Positions 1 through 6,747 of a DNA stretch of 9,500 nt are shown here, one piece after another. The notes beneath the pieces were generated by a model, which did not search any database, was not told the origin of the DNA, and worked only from the letters and a program-made list of their open reading frames with translations. A program made the translations under genes and the position numbers. This DNA comes from Phenylobacterium sp. (GTDB lineage Bacteria > Pseudomonadota > Alphaproteobacteria > Caulobacterales > Caulobacteraceae): positions 1-9,500 of the forward strand of contig JANXXA010000395.1 of NCBI GenBank assembly GCA_025350885.1, written 5' to 3'. Within the stretch, counting starts at the first letter, position 1. Every line of letters starts with the position of its first letter.

Positions 1-35
1 CAATGGACCTGCGACGCCCCCGCCCAACCCGATCC

Positions 36-539
36 CTAAGCCTCGCCGACGGTCTCGAACATGCAGGCCGCGACCGCTTCGGCCGGGGACTTGCCACCTT
101 TGGTCAGGAAATCGAAGGCCGGATAGAAGCGGTCGGCGCCCTCGACGGCGACGTCGATCATCGCGGCGGCCTGCGCCAGGCTCGGCTGTTCGCCGGTCAT
201 CAGCGCCATGCCGTGGCGGAAGATCACCTCGCCGTCGTCCCACAGCTCGAAGTGCCCCAGCCAGACGCGCGGATTGACCTGGGCGATCAGCTCCTGGGCG
301 GCGATCCGCTGGTCGGCGGTGACGGTCAGGTCCATGGACAGGCACAGCTGCAGGCAGTCACCCTCGGGCCGCCAAGCGAACCACAGCTCATAATCCTTCC
401 AGTCACCGGCCAGGGAGAAGGCCAGGTCGCCATCCTCGGTGCGGTCGAACGGCAGGTTCTCCGCGGCCAGCACATGCTCCACAACGTCGAGTGGATCGGA
501 GCCGATCTGGACGGTGTCGTCAGACGGTATGGTGTCCAT
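36..539 (-). CDS. YbjN domain-containing protein
   Basis: This encodes a 167-residue soluble acidic protein with no signal peptide or membrane segment. The fold is recognised from the pattern of the YbjN family (type III secretion chaperone-like fold): an N-terminal segment of about residues 16-60 containing LAGDWKDYELWFAW, then a helical part, then the conserved block NPRVWLGHFELWDDGEVIFRHG at about 89-110 (G95, F97 and R108 are typical). The family has no established enzymatic role; in E. coli YbjN has been linked to motility and stress phenotypes, but the alphaproteobacterial members are uncharacterised. The frame is open to a TTG at 548, but I chose the ATG at 539 because AAGGGA lies 11 nt before it and only 2 nt before the TTG. 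It lies downstream of ubiK on the same strand with a 144 bp gap containing hairpins, so it may have its own promoter. Family call fairly sure; function unknown. Confidence 0.85.
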   Translation of the reverse strand: MDTIPSDDTVQIGSDPLDVVEHVLAAENLPFDRTEDGDLAFSLAGDWKDYELWFAWRPEGDCLQLCLSMDLTVTADQRIAAQELIAQVNPRVWLGHFELWDDGEVIFRHGMALMTGEQPSLAQAAAMIDVAVEGADRFYPAFDFLTKGGKSPAEAVAACMFETVGEA

Positions 540-605
540 TTGACCCAAGGTCCCTTCGCAGCGGGCGGGGAGCAGACGGCCACCCCCGAATCGCCTGCGA
601 GATTG

Positions 606-636
606 AAATTAGTCTGGTTCGCGACCGCAGCGTCAC
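606..636 (-). promoter_or_regulatory. possible promoter for the YbjN gene
   Basis: On the minus strand GTGACGC (630-636) resembles the Caulobacter -35 consensus TTGACGS at six of seven positions. ACTAATTT (606-613) is the most AT-rich segment of the gap and resembles the -10 element. The spacer is longer than ideal, and the -35-like box overlaps one arm of a hairpin, so this is only a candidate. It would give a leader of roughly 55-65 nt before the ATG at 539. Confidence 0.25.
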
Positions 637-673
637 CCGGTTCGCGCCGCGGGTGAGCCACATTCGCGTGTGG
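633..673 (-). other. tandem inverted repeats after ubiK
   Basis: Two adjacent perfect inverted repeats lie just past the ubiK stop codon. CCACA (658-662) pairs with TGTGG (669-673), and TCACCCG (633-639) pairs with CGGGTGA (650-656). Neither is followed by a T run on either strand, so they are not canonical intrinsic terminators. They could act as a Rho-dependent 3' end, an mRNA stabiliser or nothing. The structure is seen directly; any function is inference. Confidence 0.4.
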
Positions 674-683
674 TGGCGCAAAT

Positions 684-941
684 TCAGACCCCGGCGCCCG
701 TCTTTGGCTTGGCGGAGGGCCCCTTGGCGGCCTTCAGGCCTTCGATTTCGGCCCTGAGCCCGGCGACCTCGGCCTTCAGCGCCTCAAAATCGTCGCGGCG
801 GATCAGGTCGAACTCGGCGGCCAGGCGGTCGGCCTGGGCGCGGAAGGCGGCCTTGGCCTCCTCGCCGGCGGCCTGGGCCAGGCCCATCGCCGCGGTGGTC
901 AGCTTGGCCATCTCATCAAGAAAAGGGTTCTGGGTCTGCAT
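684..941 (-). CDS. ubiK: UbiK-family ubiquinone biosynthesis accessory factor (BMFP)
   Basis: This encodes an 85-residue, highly helical protein of the BMFP / UbiK family (formerly YqiC). The N-terminal stretch QNPFLDEMAKL (about residues 4-14) and an alanine-rich amphipathic helix (about 16-45) are followed by LIRRDDFEALKAEVAGL (about 47-63), which leads into a short heptad coiled coil and a Lys/Pro/Ala tail. In enterobacteria UbiK binds UbiJ and helps the soluble Ubi hydroxylase complex make ubiquinone under aerobic conditions; family members also associate with membranes. The frame is open upstream to a TTG at 977, but the ATG at 941 gives the usual N-terminus beginning MQTQNPF and is preferred. 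It is divergent from lgt. The family assignment rests on the coiled-coil pattern and the conserved Arg-x-Asp-Phe region; the specific UbiK role in this lineage is inferred. Confidence 0.82.
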   Translation of the reverse strand: MQTQNPFLDEMAKLTTAAMGLAQAAGEEAKAAFRAQADRLAAEFDLIRRDDFEALKAEVAGLRAEIEGLKAAKGPSAKPKTGAGV

Positions 942-955
942 GTCCGGCTCTGAAC

Positions 956-975
956 GGCGGATTTCAGGCTCCGCC
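956..975. repeat. inverted repeat in the ubiK/lgt divergent region
   Basis: GGCGGA (956-961) and TCCGCC (970-975) form a perfect 6 bp inverted repeat around an 8 nt centre. It lies 15 nt upstream of the chosen ubiK ATG. It would form a hairpin in the ubiK leader or could be an operator. It is short and GC-rich, so chance is possible. Confidence 0.35.
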
Positions 976-1021
976 AAGCCCTCTATATGGCGCGCAAGGC
1001 TCGAATGCGAAGGTCTTCTCG

Positions 1022-1049
1022 TCTAAAGCGACTGGCAGCCTTCATTCAA
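1022..1049 (-). promoter_or_regulatory. candidate ubiK promoter
   Basis: On the minus strand TTGAAT (1044-1049) and TTTAGA (1022-1027) are separated by 16 nt, a reasonable housekeeping arrangement reading toward ubiK. Transcription would begin near 1015, giving a leader of about 75 nt. The element overlaps the lgt ribosome-binding region on the opposite strand. I found no equally good promoter for lgt in this 123 bp divergent region; CTATAT (984-988 area) is the only AT-rich candidate. Confidence 0.35.
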
Positions 1050-1064
1050 GGGACCGTCCAGCCC

Positions 1065-1901
1065 GTGCCATTTCCGCATATCGATCCCGTGCTGGTGCAA
1101 ATCGGCCCCTTTGCGATCCGCTGGTACGCGCTGGCCTATGTGGCGACCATTCTGCTGGGCTGGCGCTACGTCGCCGCCATCGTCGGCAACCCCAGGCTCT
1201 GGAGTCACCGGGCGCCGCCGGCCACCGCGCCGCAGATCGACGACCTGATCCTGTGGCTGACGCTAGGGGTGATCGTCGGCGGGCGGCTGGGCCATGTGCT
1301 CTTCTATACGCCGGAGATGATCTGGACCGACCCCTTGGAGATCTTCAAGACCTGGCATGGCGGGATGAGCTTCCACGGCGGGGCTCTGGGCGTGCTGATC
1401 GCCGGATTCCTGTTTGCCCGGCGTCACGGGATCAACCCCTTGAGCCTGGGCGATGTGATCGTCGCGGCCGAGCCGATCGGCGGCTTGCTGGTCAGGATCG
1501 CCAACTTCATCAACGGCGAACTCTGGGGCCGGCCGACCCACGTTCCCTGGGGCATGGTGTTCCCGGATGCTGGCCCGCTGCCGCGCCATCCCAGCCAGCT
1601 CTATGAGGCGGCGCTGGAGGGGCTGGTGCTGTTCGCCGTGCTGCGCTGGGCGACCCACGGCAGGAAGCTTCTCAACCGGCCCGGCGTGGTCATGGGAATG
1701 TTCCTGACCGGCTATGGCCTGATCCGCATCGGCCTGGAAAACGTCCGCGAGCCGGACAGCTATATGCCGCACTTCCCGCTGGGGCTGACCATGGGGATGA
1801 TGCTGTCGACGCCGATGCTGCTCGCCGGGCTCTACCTGATCTGGCGCGGGATGCGCGCGCCCCTGCCGGCGATCGGTCAAGGCCCAGATGAGTCTGCTTG
1901 A
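1065..1901 (+). CDS. lgt: Prolipoprotein diacylglyceryl transferase
   Basis: Lgt transfers diacylglycerol from phosphatidylglycerol to the lipobox cysteine of prolipoproteins in the inner membrane, the first step of lipoprotein maturation. The 278-residue product has about seven hydrophobic segments (for example about 20-42, 61-80, 105-118, 183-196, 208-222 and 242-260). The diagnostic motifs are present: HGGMSFHGG at 98-106 with the catalytic-type H104; the Lgt signature RIANFINGELWGR at 144-156 (R144 matches E. coli R143); RHPSQLYE at 174-181; and R221 with ENVREPD at 225-231. The frame is open back to 987, but homologues begin MPFPxIDPV, which here corresponds to the GTG at 1065, with AAGGGA 11 nt upstream. 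Its end overlaps the next gene by 14 nt, so it is the first gene of a three-gene operon. The downstream lipoprotein at 4861 would be one of its substrates. Confidence 0.96.
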   Translation: MPFPHIDPVLVQIGPFAIRWYALAYVATILLGWRYVAAIVGNPRLWSHRAPPATAPQIDDLILWLTLGVIVGGRLGHVLFYTPEMIWTDPLEIFKTWHGGMSFHGGALGVLIAGFLFARRHGINPLSLGDVIVAAEPIGGLLVRIANFINGELWGRPTHVPWGMVFPDAGPLPRHPSQLYEAALEGLVLFAVLRWATHGRKLLNRPGVVMGMFLTGYGLIRIGLENVREPDSYMPHFPLGLTMGMMLSTPMLLAGLYLIWRGMRAPLPAIGQGPDESA

Positions 1902-2964
1902 ACGGCTGGTCGCCCAGATCGCCGCCGGCGGCCCGATGGATGTCGCCCAGTATATGACCCAGTGCCTGCACGATCCCGACTTCGGCTATTACGCCACGCG
2001 GCCGGCGCTGGGCGAGGCCGGCGACTTCGTCACCGCACCGCTGATCAGCCAGATGTTCGGCGAGCTGGTCGGGGTGTGGATCGCCTCGTCCTGGGAGCTG
2101 ATGGGCCGCCCCGATCCGCTGCGCCTGGTGGAGATGGGCCCGGGCGACGGGACCCTGATGGAAGATGTCTTGCGCACCGTGCGCCATGCGCCGGGCCTGC
2201 GGGAGGCGGCCGACATCTGGCTGGTCGAGGTCTCCGAGCCGCTCAAGGCCAGGCAGCGCAAGCGGCTGGGCGAGGACCTGCGGTGGACCGCCAGCCTGGA
2301 CGGGGTTCCGGACGGCGCGCCGATGATTCTTATCGCCAACGAGCTCCTGGACTGTTTGCCGGCGCGGCAGTTCGTGCGCACCCCCATCGGCTGGGCCGAG
2401 CAGGTGGTGGGACGCGACCGGGCCACCGGGACCCTGGCCTTCGGGCTCGCCGCGACGCCCGCGGGCGGGCTGCTGCCCGACGCCGCGCCCGGCCAGGTCT
2501 ATGAGCAGTCCGCCGCCCAGGCCGCGCTGGGGGCCGCTCTGGGCGCCCGCGTCGCCCGCGACGGCGGCGCGGCGCTGCTGATTGACTACGGCCGCGCCGA
2601 GCCCGGCTTCGGTGACACCCTGCAAGCGCTGAGCCGCCACCAGAAGGTCGATCCTCTGGCGACCCCCGGCGAGGCCGACCTCACCGTCCACGCCGACTTC
2701 CCCGCGGTGATGGCGGCCGCGCGGGAACAGGGGGCTAAGACCGCGATCCTGACGCAGGCGGACTTCCTGGCCAGGCTCGGCATCGGCGAGCGGGCCGAAG
2801 CGCTGGTCCGCGCCCGGCCCGGCCGCACCGGGCCCCTCGGTCGCCAACTCAACCGATTGCTCAGCGCCGATGAGATGGGCGAGCTGTTCAAGGCCTGCGC
2901 GATCCATTCGCCCGACTGGACGCCGCCCGCCTTCGAGGACGAAGCCATGGATGACTGGGCGTGA
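1888..2964 (+). CDS. MidA/NDUFAF7-family SAM-dependent methyltransferase
   Basis: This 358-residue protein belongs to COG1565 (DUF185, Methyltransf_28). The human member NDUFAF7 methylates an arginine of the NDUFS2 subunit during complex I assembly, and MidA of Dictyostelium is needed for complex I; a similar role on the bacterial 49 kDa-type subunit is inferred. Motifs in order: GDFVTAPLISQMFGEL at 45-60; the SAM-binding motif VEMGPGDGTL at 81-90; NELLDCLPARQF at 151-162; LLIDYG at 230-235; PGEADLTVHADF at 260-271; MGELFKA at 330-336. Residue 52 is Leu where NDUFAF7 homologues commonly have Glu (PEISQ). The ATG at 1888 lies inside the end of lgt (14 nt overlap) with AAGG 5 nt before it, and its stop overlaps the next start by 4 nt, so translation is probably coupled along the operon. 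Confidence 0.92.
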   Translation: MSLLERLVAQIAAGGPMDVAQYMTQCLHDPDFGYYATRPALGEAGDFVTAPLISQMFGELVGVWIASSWELMGRPDPLRLVEMGPGDGTLMEDVLRTVRHAPGLREAADIWLVEVSEPLKARQRKRLGEDLRWTASLDGVPDGAPMILIANELLDCLPARQFVRTPIGWAEQVVGRDRATGTLAFGLAATPAGGLLPDAAPGQVYEQSAAQAALGAALGARVARDGGAALLIDYGRAEPGFGDTLQALSRHQKVDPLATPGEADLTVHADFPAVMAAAREQGAKTAILTQADFLARLGIGERAEALVRARPGRTGPLGRQLNRLLSADEMGELFKACAIHSPDWTPPAFEDEAMDDWA

Positions 2965-3728
2965 CGCTTCCGATCCTGACCTCGCCGCTGCTCGACGCAT
3001 CCGGCGTGCGCCACGCCTTTTTCACGCGTGCCGGCGGGGTCTCCGAGGGAGACTATGAAAGCCTCAACGTCGGCCTGGGCTCGGCCGATGATCCGCGCGC
3101 GGTGATCGAGAACCGCCGTCGTTGCGCCGCCCACTTCGGGGCCGAGGGTCTGGTCACCGCCTATCAGGTCCATTCGGCGCTGGCGGTGACCGCCCAGGGC
3201 GCATGGCCGGACGACCCGCCCCAGGCCGACGCCGTGGTCAGCGCCACGCCGGGCGTCGTCTGCGGGGCGCTGGCCGCCGATTGCGCGCCCATCCTGCTGG
3301 TGGATGCGCAGGCCCGCGTCGCCGCCGCCGCCCACGCCGGCTGGAAGGGCGCGCTGACCGGCGTCGTCGAGGCGACAGTCGCCCGTATGGAAGGCCTGGG
3401 CGCCTCGCGTGAACGCCTGCGCGCCGCTGTCGGACCCTGCATCGGGCCTCGGTCCTACGAGGTCGGCCTGGAGTTCCTCGAGCGGTTCGTCGCCGTCGAT
3501 CCGGACCACGGCCGGTTCTTCGCGGCCGGCGCCGCTCCGGACAAGCGGCTGTTCGACCTGCCCGGTTTCGTGCTGGGCCGGCTCGCCGCCGCCGGCGTCG
3601 AAACCCACGAGTGGATTGGCCATGACACCTGCGCTGAGCCTGACCGTTTCTTCTCCAACCGGCGCGCCTTCAAACAAGGCGAGCGCGACTATGGCAGGCT
3701 GCTCTCGGCGATCATGCTGGCGCCGTAG
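2961..3728 (+). CDS. pgeF: Peptidoglycan editing factor / purine nucleoside phosphorylase YfiH family
   Basis: This 255-residue protein belongs to the Cu-oxidase_4 family (PgeF, YfiH, YlmD, human LACC1/FAMIN), often misnamed polyphenol oxidase. E. coli YfiH removes mis-incorporated L-Ser from UDP-MurNAc peptides, and family members also have purine nucleoside phosphorylase and adenosine deaminase activity in vitro. The three zinc-binding residues are visible in their motifs: H71 in YQVHS, C108 in AADCAPILL and H125 in AAAHAGWKG, almost the same numbering as E. coli (H71, C107, H124). AVGPCIGPRSYEVG at 156-169 and DRFFSNRR at 228-235 are also typical. The start is a GTG sharing four bases (GTGA) with the upstream stop, so translational coupling is likely. 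Which of the two published activities matters here cannot be told from sequence. Confidence 0.93.
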   Translation: MTLPILTSPLLDASGVRHAFFTRAGGVSEGDYESLNVGLGSADDPRAVIENRRRCAAHFGAEGLVTAYQVHSALAVTAQGAWPDDPPQADAVVSATPGVVCGALAADCAPILLVDAQARVAAAAHAGWKGALTGVVEATVARMEGLGASRERLRAAVGPCIGPRSYEVGLEFLERFVAVDPDHGRFFAAGAAPDKRLFDLPGFVLGRLAAAGVETHEWIGHDTCAEPDRFFSNRRAFKQGERDYGRLLSAIMLAP

Positions 3729-3737
3729 CGTCACGCC

Positions 3738-3766
3738 TTGCCCGCACCCGCGCGCCTGCTACAAGC
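3738..3766 (+). promoter_or_regulatory. prs promoter, Caulobacter housekeeping type
   Basis: TTGCCCG (3738-3744) and GCTACAAG (3758-3765) are separated by 13 nt and match the Caulobacter housekeeping consensus TTGACGS-N10-14-GCTANAWC well. The start of transcription would be near 3772, giving a leader of about 27 nt before the prs ATG. The leader contains GGGGCCCC (3790-3797) just ahead of the start codon and only a weak ribosome binding site. Confidence 0.6.
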
Positions 3767-3798
3767 CCCGGCCATAGCTGACCTTCTGTGGGGCCCCG

Positions 3799-4734
<936 letters not shown>

Positions 4735-4791
4735 GGTCGTGACATCGCCCGGTGAAGCTTGCTCAGAAACCGTTTACCGTGCGACCCCACA

Positions 4792-4818
4792 TTGCTGTCG
4801 GGGGACGAACGCTAGAGT
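4792..4818 (+). promoter_or_regulatory. promoter of the lipoprotein gene
   Basis: TTGCTGT (4792-4798) and GCTAGAGT (4811-4818) are separated by 12 nt and fit the Caulobacter housekeeping consensus closely. Transcription would begin near 4825, inside or just after the 5' arm of the inverted repeat at 4819-4842. The remaining part of the 126 bp gap after prs (4735-4791) shows no terminator or gene. Confidence 0.6.
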
Positions 4819-4842
4819 GACGCCCAGATTGTTTGGGGCGTC
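4819..4842 (+). other. inverted repeat at the predicted transcription start
   Basis: GACGCCC (4819-4825) and GGGCGTC (4836-4842) form a perfect 7 bp inverted repeat with a 10 nt centre (AGATTGTTTG). It abuts the -10 element of the lipoprotein gene promoter. It has no T run after it, so it is not a usual terminator. It could be an operator at the start site or, if transcription starts far enough upstream, a 5' stem protecting the mRNA. The structure is seen; the role is inference. Confidence 0.5.
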
Positions 4843-4860
4843 CGGGGAGAAAGCCTTCCG

Positions 4861-5931
4861 ATGACCTGCGCCACGTTCCTCCGCCATCCCTTGCGCCATC
4901 CCGGTCGTCTGGCGGCCCTTGCCCTGGCCGCACTGGTCGCCGCCTGCGCCGGCCCGGCCCCGCAGGTCCCGCCGCCGCCGCCGCCCGTCGCCGCGGTGAT
5001 CCCGCCGGTCAGCCTGTCGCCGCAGGTGGTCGAGCAGGCCAGCGCCTATCGGGCCTACGTGATCCAAGCCAGCGGCATCTCGCCGGCCTTCGCCGACGGC
5101 GGCGGCGTGGCGCAGGCGGTCCGCACCGGCTCGGCCTATGAACCCAAACAGCTGTTGCGCGGCGCCATTGCCTACGGCGCGGTGGCCGCTCTGCAGGACG
5201 CGGCCTTTGTCGCCGGCGTCCGCAAGTTCGTCTCCGATCCGGATCAACGCCGCACCATTGCCTATGAGATCATGAAAGATCCGGCCTACGCCGTGGGGTT
5301 CTCCGGGTCCGCGGGGGCGGCCGGTCGGGTGGTGGCCGCGCTTGCCGACGACGGCCAGCGGCTGCTCGACACCGGCCGATCGGTGAAGCAGGCGGCCTAT
5401 GATGTCCAGCACGCCGCCTGGTCGAAGGCCGACGTCCAGGATCGCGAGACCCGGCTGGCACTGGCCAAGCAGCTGTCGGCAACCGCCACGCTTGGCGAGC
5501 TGGCCGAGACCGCCCGGTTGCAGCGCGCGGTGACCGGTGGCGCGCCGTTCGGCCAGGCCGCTCAGGCTCTCAGCCCGCCCTATCCGCCGGTGGTGATTCG
5601 CAGTCTGGCGGTGGCCGCCTTGGCCGCGCTTGGCTACGCCGACGACGCCAGCCTGGCGCAGGTGATGCCGATACTTAGCGAGGTCAACTCCGCCCAGTGC
5701 CTGAACATGTCCAAGCTCAATCTCTACCAGTGCCTGGCGGTGGCCAAGCCGCACTATGAGGACGTGTTCTGCGTCGGCCAGCACATCCTGATGGACACCG
5801 GCCGTTGCCTGATGAAGGGGGCGGGCGTGATCGATGCCCTCGACGCCAAGGCGCTGGCCGTGGCGCAGGCCGCCGCCCTGACCCCGCCGCCGGCCCCGAA
5901 GTCGGCTCGCTCACGCTCGAAAAAGCGCTAA
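4861..5931 (+). CDS. Putative lipoprotein of unknown function
   Basis: The 356-residue product is not in a family I recognise. It has a basic N-region with several Arg and His (residues 8-16), a hydrophobic stretch LAALALAALVAAC and a lipobox VAAC ending at C29; Ala at +2 suggests outer-membrane sorting. A proline-rich linker (about 32-49, including PPPPPP at 37-42) is followed by an Ala-rich, probably helical body to about 265. Near the C-terminus are four cysteines, C280, C291, C304 and C316, suitable for two periplasmic disulfides, then a Pro/Ala linker and a very basic tail (SARSRSKKR) that could touch peptidoglycan or lipid A. The ATG at 4861 has GGGGAGA 10 nt upstream. It sits alone between prs and rplY with its own promoter. 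Lipoprotein processing by the Lgt encoded in this window is expected. Confidence 0.85.
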   Translation: MTCATFLRHPLRHPGRLAALALAALVAACAGPAPQVPPPPPPVAAVIPPVSLSPQVVEQASAYRAYVIQASGISPAFADGGGVAQAVRTGSAYEPKQLLRGAIAYGAVAALQDAAFVAGVRKFVSDPDQRRTIAYEIMKDPAYAVGFSGSAGAAGRVVAALADDGQRLLDTGRSVKQAAYDVQHAAWSKADVQDRETRLALAKQLSATATLGELAETARLQRAVTGGAPFGQAAQALSPPYPPVVIRSLAVAALAALGYADDASLAQVMPILSEVNSAQCLNMSKLNLYQCLAVAKPHYEDVFCVGQHILMDTGRCLMKGAGVIDALDAKALAVAQAAALTPPPAPKSARSRSKKR

Positions 5932-5951
5932 GGATATAAGCCGTCTGCCCG

Positions 5952-5980
5952 TTGCGCTGGCCGGGGCTTTTGTGTATCTA
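5952..5980 (+). promoter_or_regulatory. candidate rplY promoter
   Basis: TTGCGC (5952-5957) and TATCTA (5975-5980) are separated by exactly 17 nt, a good housekeeping promoter. Transcription would begin near 5987, giving a leader of about 75 nt with two hairpins. A weak stem from AAGCC (5938-5942) and GGCTT (5965-5969) followed by TTTT (5968-5971) overlaps this promoter and could be a poor terminator for the upstream lipoprotein gene; its long imperfect loop makes that doubtful. Confidence 0.5.
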
Positions 5981-5991
5981 CGCGCACCTTT

Positions 5992-6007
5992 CGGCCTGAC
6001 CCGGCCG
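5992..6007 (+). other. first hairpin of the rplY leader
   Basis: CGGCC (5992-5996) and GGCCG (6003-6007) form a perfect 5 bp stem with a 6 nt loop (TGACCC). It lies between the predicted transcription start and the terminator-like hairpin. The GGCC in it is self-complementary with GGCC around the rplY start codon (6058-6067), so alternative pairings are possible. Confidence 0.35.
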
Positions 6008-6017
6008 GTATTTGCGT

Positions 6018-6050
6018 CGCCGCGCACCCTTCGCGCGGCGGTTTCGTTTT
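6018..6050 (+). terminator. terminator-like hairpin in the rplY leader (possible attenuator)
   Basis: CGCCGCGC (6018-6025) and GCGCGGCG (6033-6040) form a perfect 8 bp all-GC stem with a 7 nt loop (ACCCTTC), followed immediately by GTTTCGTTTT (6041-6050). This is the form of an intrinsic terminator. It ends 11 nt before the rplY ATG, with the Shine-Dalgarno GAGG (6051-6054) starting directly after the T tract. There is no room for a promoter downstream, so every rplY transcript must pass through it. It may be an attenuator, the 3' end of a short leader RNA, or the read-through terminator of the lipoprotein gene. Confidence 0.6.
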
Positions 6051-6061
6051 GAGGCAAGGCC

Positions 6062-6715
6062 ATGGCCGAGATCGTATTGAACGTTGAAGTCCGCGAGCGG
6101 ACCGGCACTGGCGGCGCGCGGGTCGCCCGTCGCGCGGGCCTGGTGCCCGGCGTGCTCTACGGCGGCGACAAGGATCCCGTGGCCATCTCGGTCAAGATGA
6201 ACGAGTTCCGCAAGGCGCTCTACACCGGCAAGCTGCTGGGCCACCTGGTGACCCTGAAGTACGGGGCCGAGACCCAGCCGGTGATCGCCAAGGCGGTCGA
6301 CATGCACCCGGTCACCGATACGCCCTGGCACTTTGACCTCTACCGGGTCGATGCGCACCAGCAGATCAAGATCAATGTGCCCTTGCATTTCAGCCACCAC
6401 GACGAGGCGCCCGGCATCAAGCGCGGCGGCACGCTCAACGTGGTGTTCCACGACGTGCAGGTCTCCTGCTTCGCCGACCAGATCCCGGAAGAACTGGTGG
6501 TCGATCTGACCGGCCTGGACATCGGCGCCTCGATCCGCGTCTCCGACCTGAAGCTGCCGGCCAATGTGACCGCCGCGATTCCCGTCGAGACGGTGGTGGC
6601 GACGATCTCCGGCGCCTCCTCGCAAGCCGACGCGGACGACGCCGCCGACGCCGCGACCAGCGAAGTCGCCGCGACCGAAGCCGCTGCCGCTGCTGAAGAG
6701 GGCGGCGAGGCCTAG
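6062..6715 (+). CDS. rplY: 50S ribosomal protein L25 (bL25, long CTC form)
   Basis: bL25 binds 5S rRNA in the central protuberance of the large subunit. At 217 residues this is the long (CTC/TL5-type) form. The N-terminal 5S-binding domain spans about 4-92: RERTGTGGARVARRAG at 11-26, LVPGVLYGG at 27-35, and DMHPVTDTPWHFDLYRV at 80-96, which is the family hallmark. A second beta-rich TL5-type domain covers about 97-183 (ELVVDLTGLDIGASIRVSDL). An acidic Ala/Glu/Asp-rich tail (about 186-217) is probably disordered and is typical of alphaproteobacterial members. The ATG has GAGG 7 nt upstream. pth follows after 32 bp, a conserved translation pair. Regulation may involve the hairpins of the 5' leader; E. 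coli rplY is known to be autoregulated through its 5' UTR, but by a different structure. Confidence 0.96.
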   Translation: MAEIVLNVEVRERTGTGGARVARRAGLVPGVLYGGDKDPVAISVKMNEFRKALYTGKLLGHLVTLKYGAETQPVIAKAVDMHPVTDTPWHFDLYRVDAHQQIKINVPLHFSHHDEAPGIKRGGTLNVVFHDVQVSCFADQIPEELVVDLTGLDIGASIRVSDLKLPANVTAAIPVETVVATISGASSQADADDAADAATSEVAATEAAAAAEEGGEA

Positions 6716-6747
6716 TCCTCGCGTCCCGGGTTTCTCTCGGGGGGCCA

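Noticed and set aside
588..592. GAATC, a CcrM-type GANTC site, in the gap upstream of the YbjN gene
   Set aside because: A single short site with no other cell-cycle regulator motif (no TTAA-type CtrA pair seen) is not evidence of cell-cycle control.
3..656. Plus-strand open frame opposite the YbjN gene
   Set aside because: No motifs; the minus strand encodes the conserved YbjN block.
676..686. The 11-mer GCGCAAATTCA occurs here and again at 9111-9121
   Set aside because: Repeats of this length are expected by chance in a window this size; the flanks do not match.
1690..3000. Long minus-strand open frame (436 codons) opposite lgt and the methyltransferase gene
   Set aside because: The translation is Gly/Arg/Pro/Ala/Gln-rich with no family motif, and both plus-strand frames carry clear conserved domains. 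Long antisense frames are expected in DNA this GC-rich.
2586..3734. Minus-strand open frame (382 codons) opposite pgeF
   Set aside because: Low-complexity composition and no motifs; PgeF on the plus strand has all its metal ligands.
4774..5784. Minus-strand open frame (336 codons) opposite the lipoprotein gene
   Set aside because: Because the lipoprotein is of unknown family I compared both strands. The plus frame has a lipobox, a promoter, a ribosome binding site and ordinary composition; the minus frame is Gly/Arg/His-rich with no signal.
6724..6742. Possible weak stem TCCCG/CGGGG before pth touching its ribosome binding site
   Set aside because: Only 5 pairs including one G-T, with a 9 nt loop; too weak to claim.
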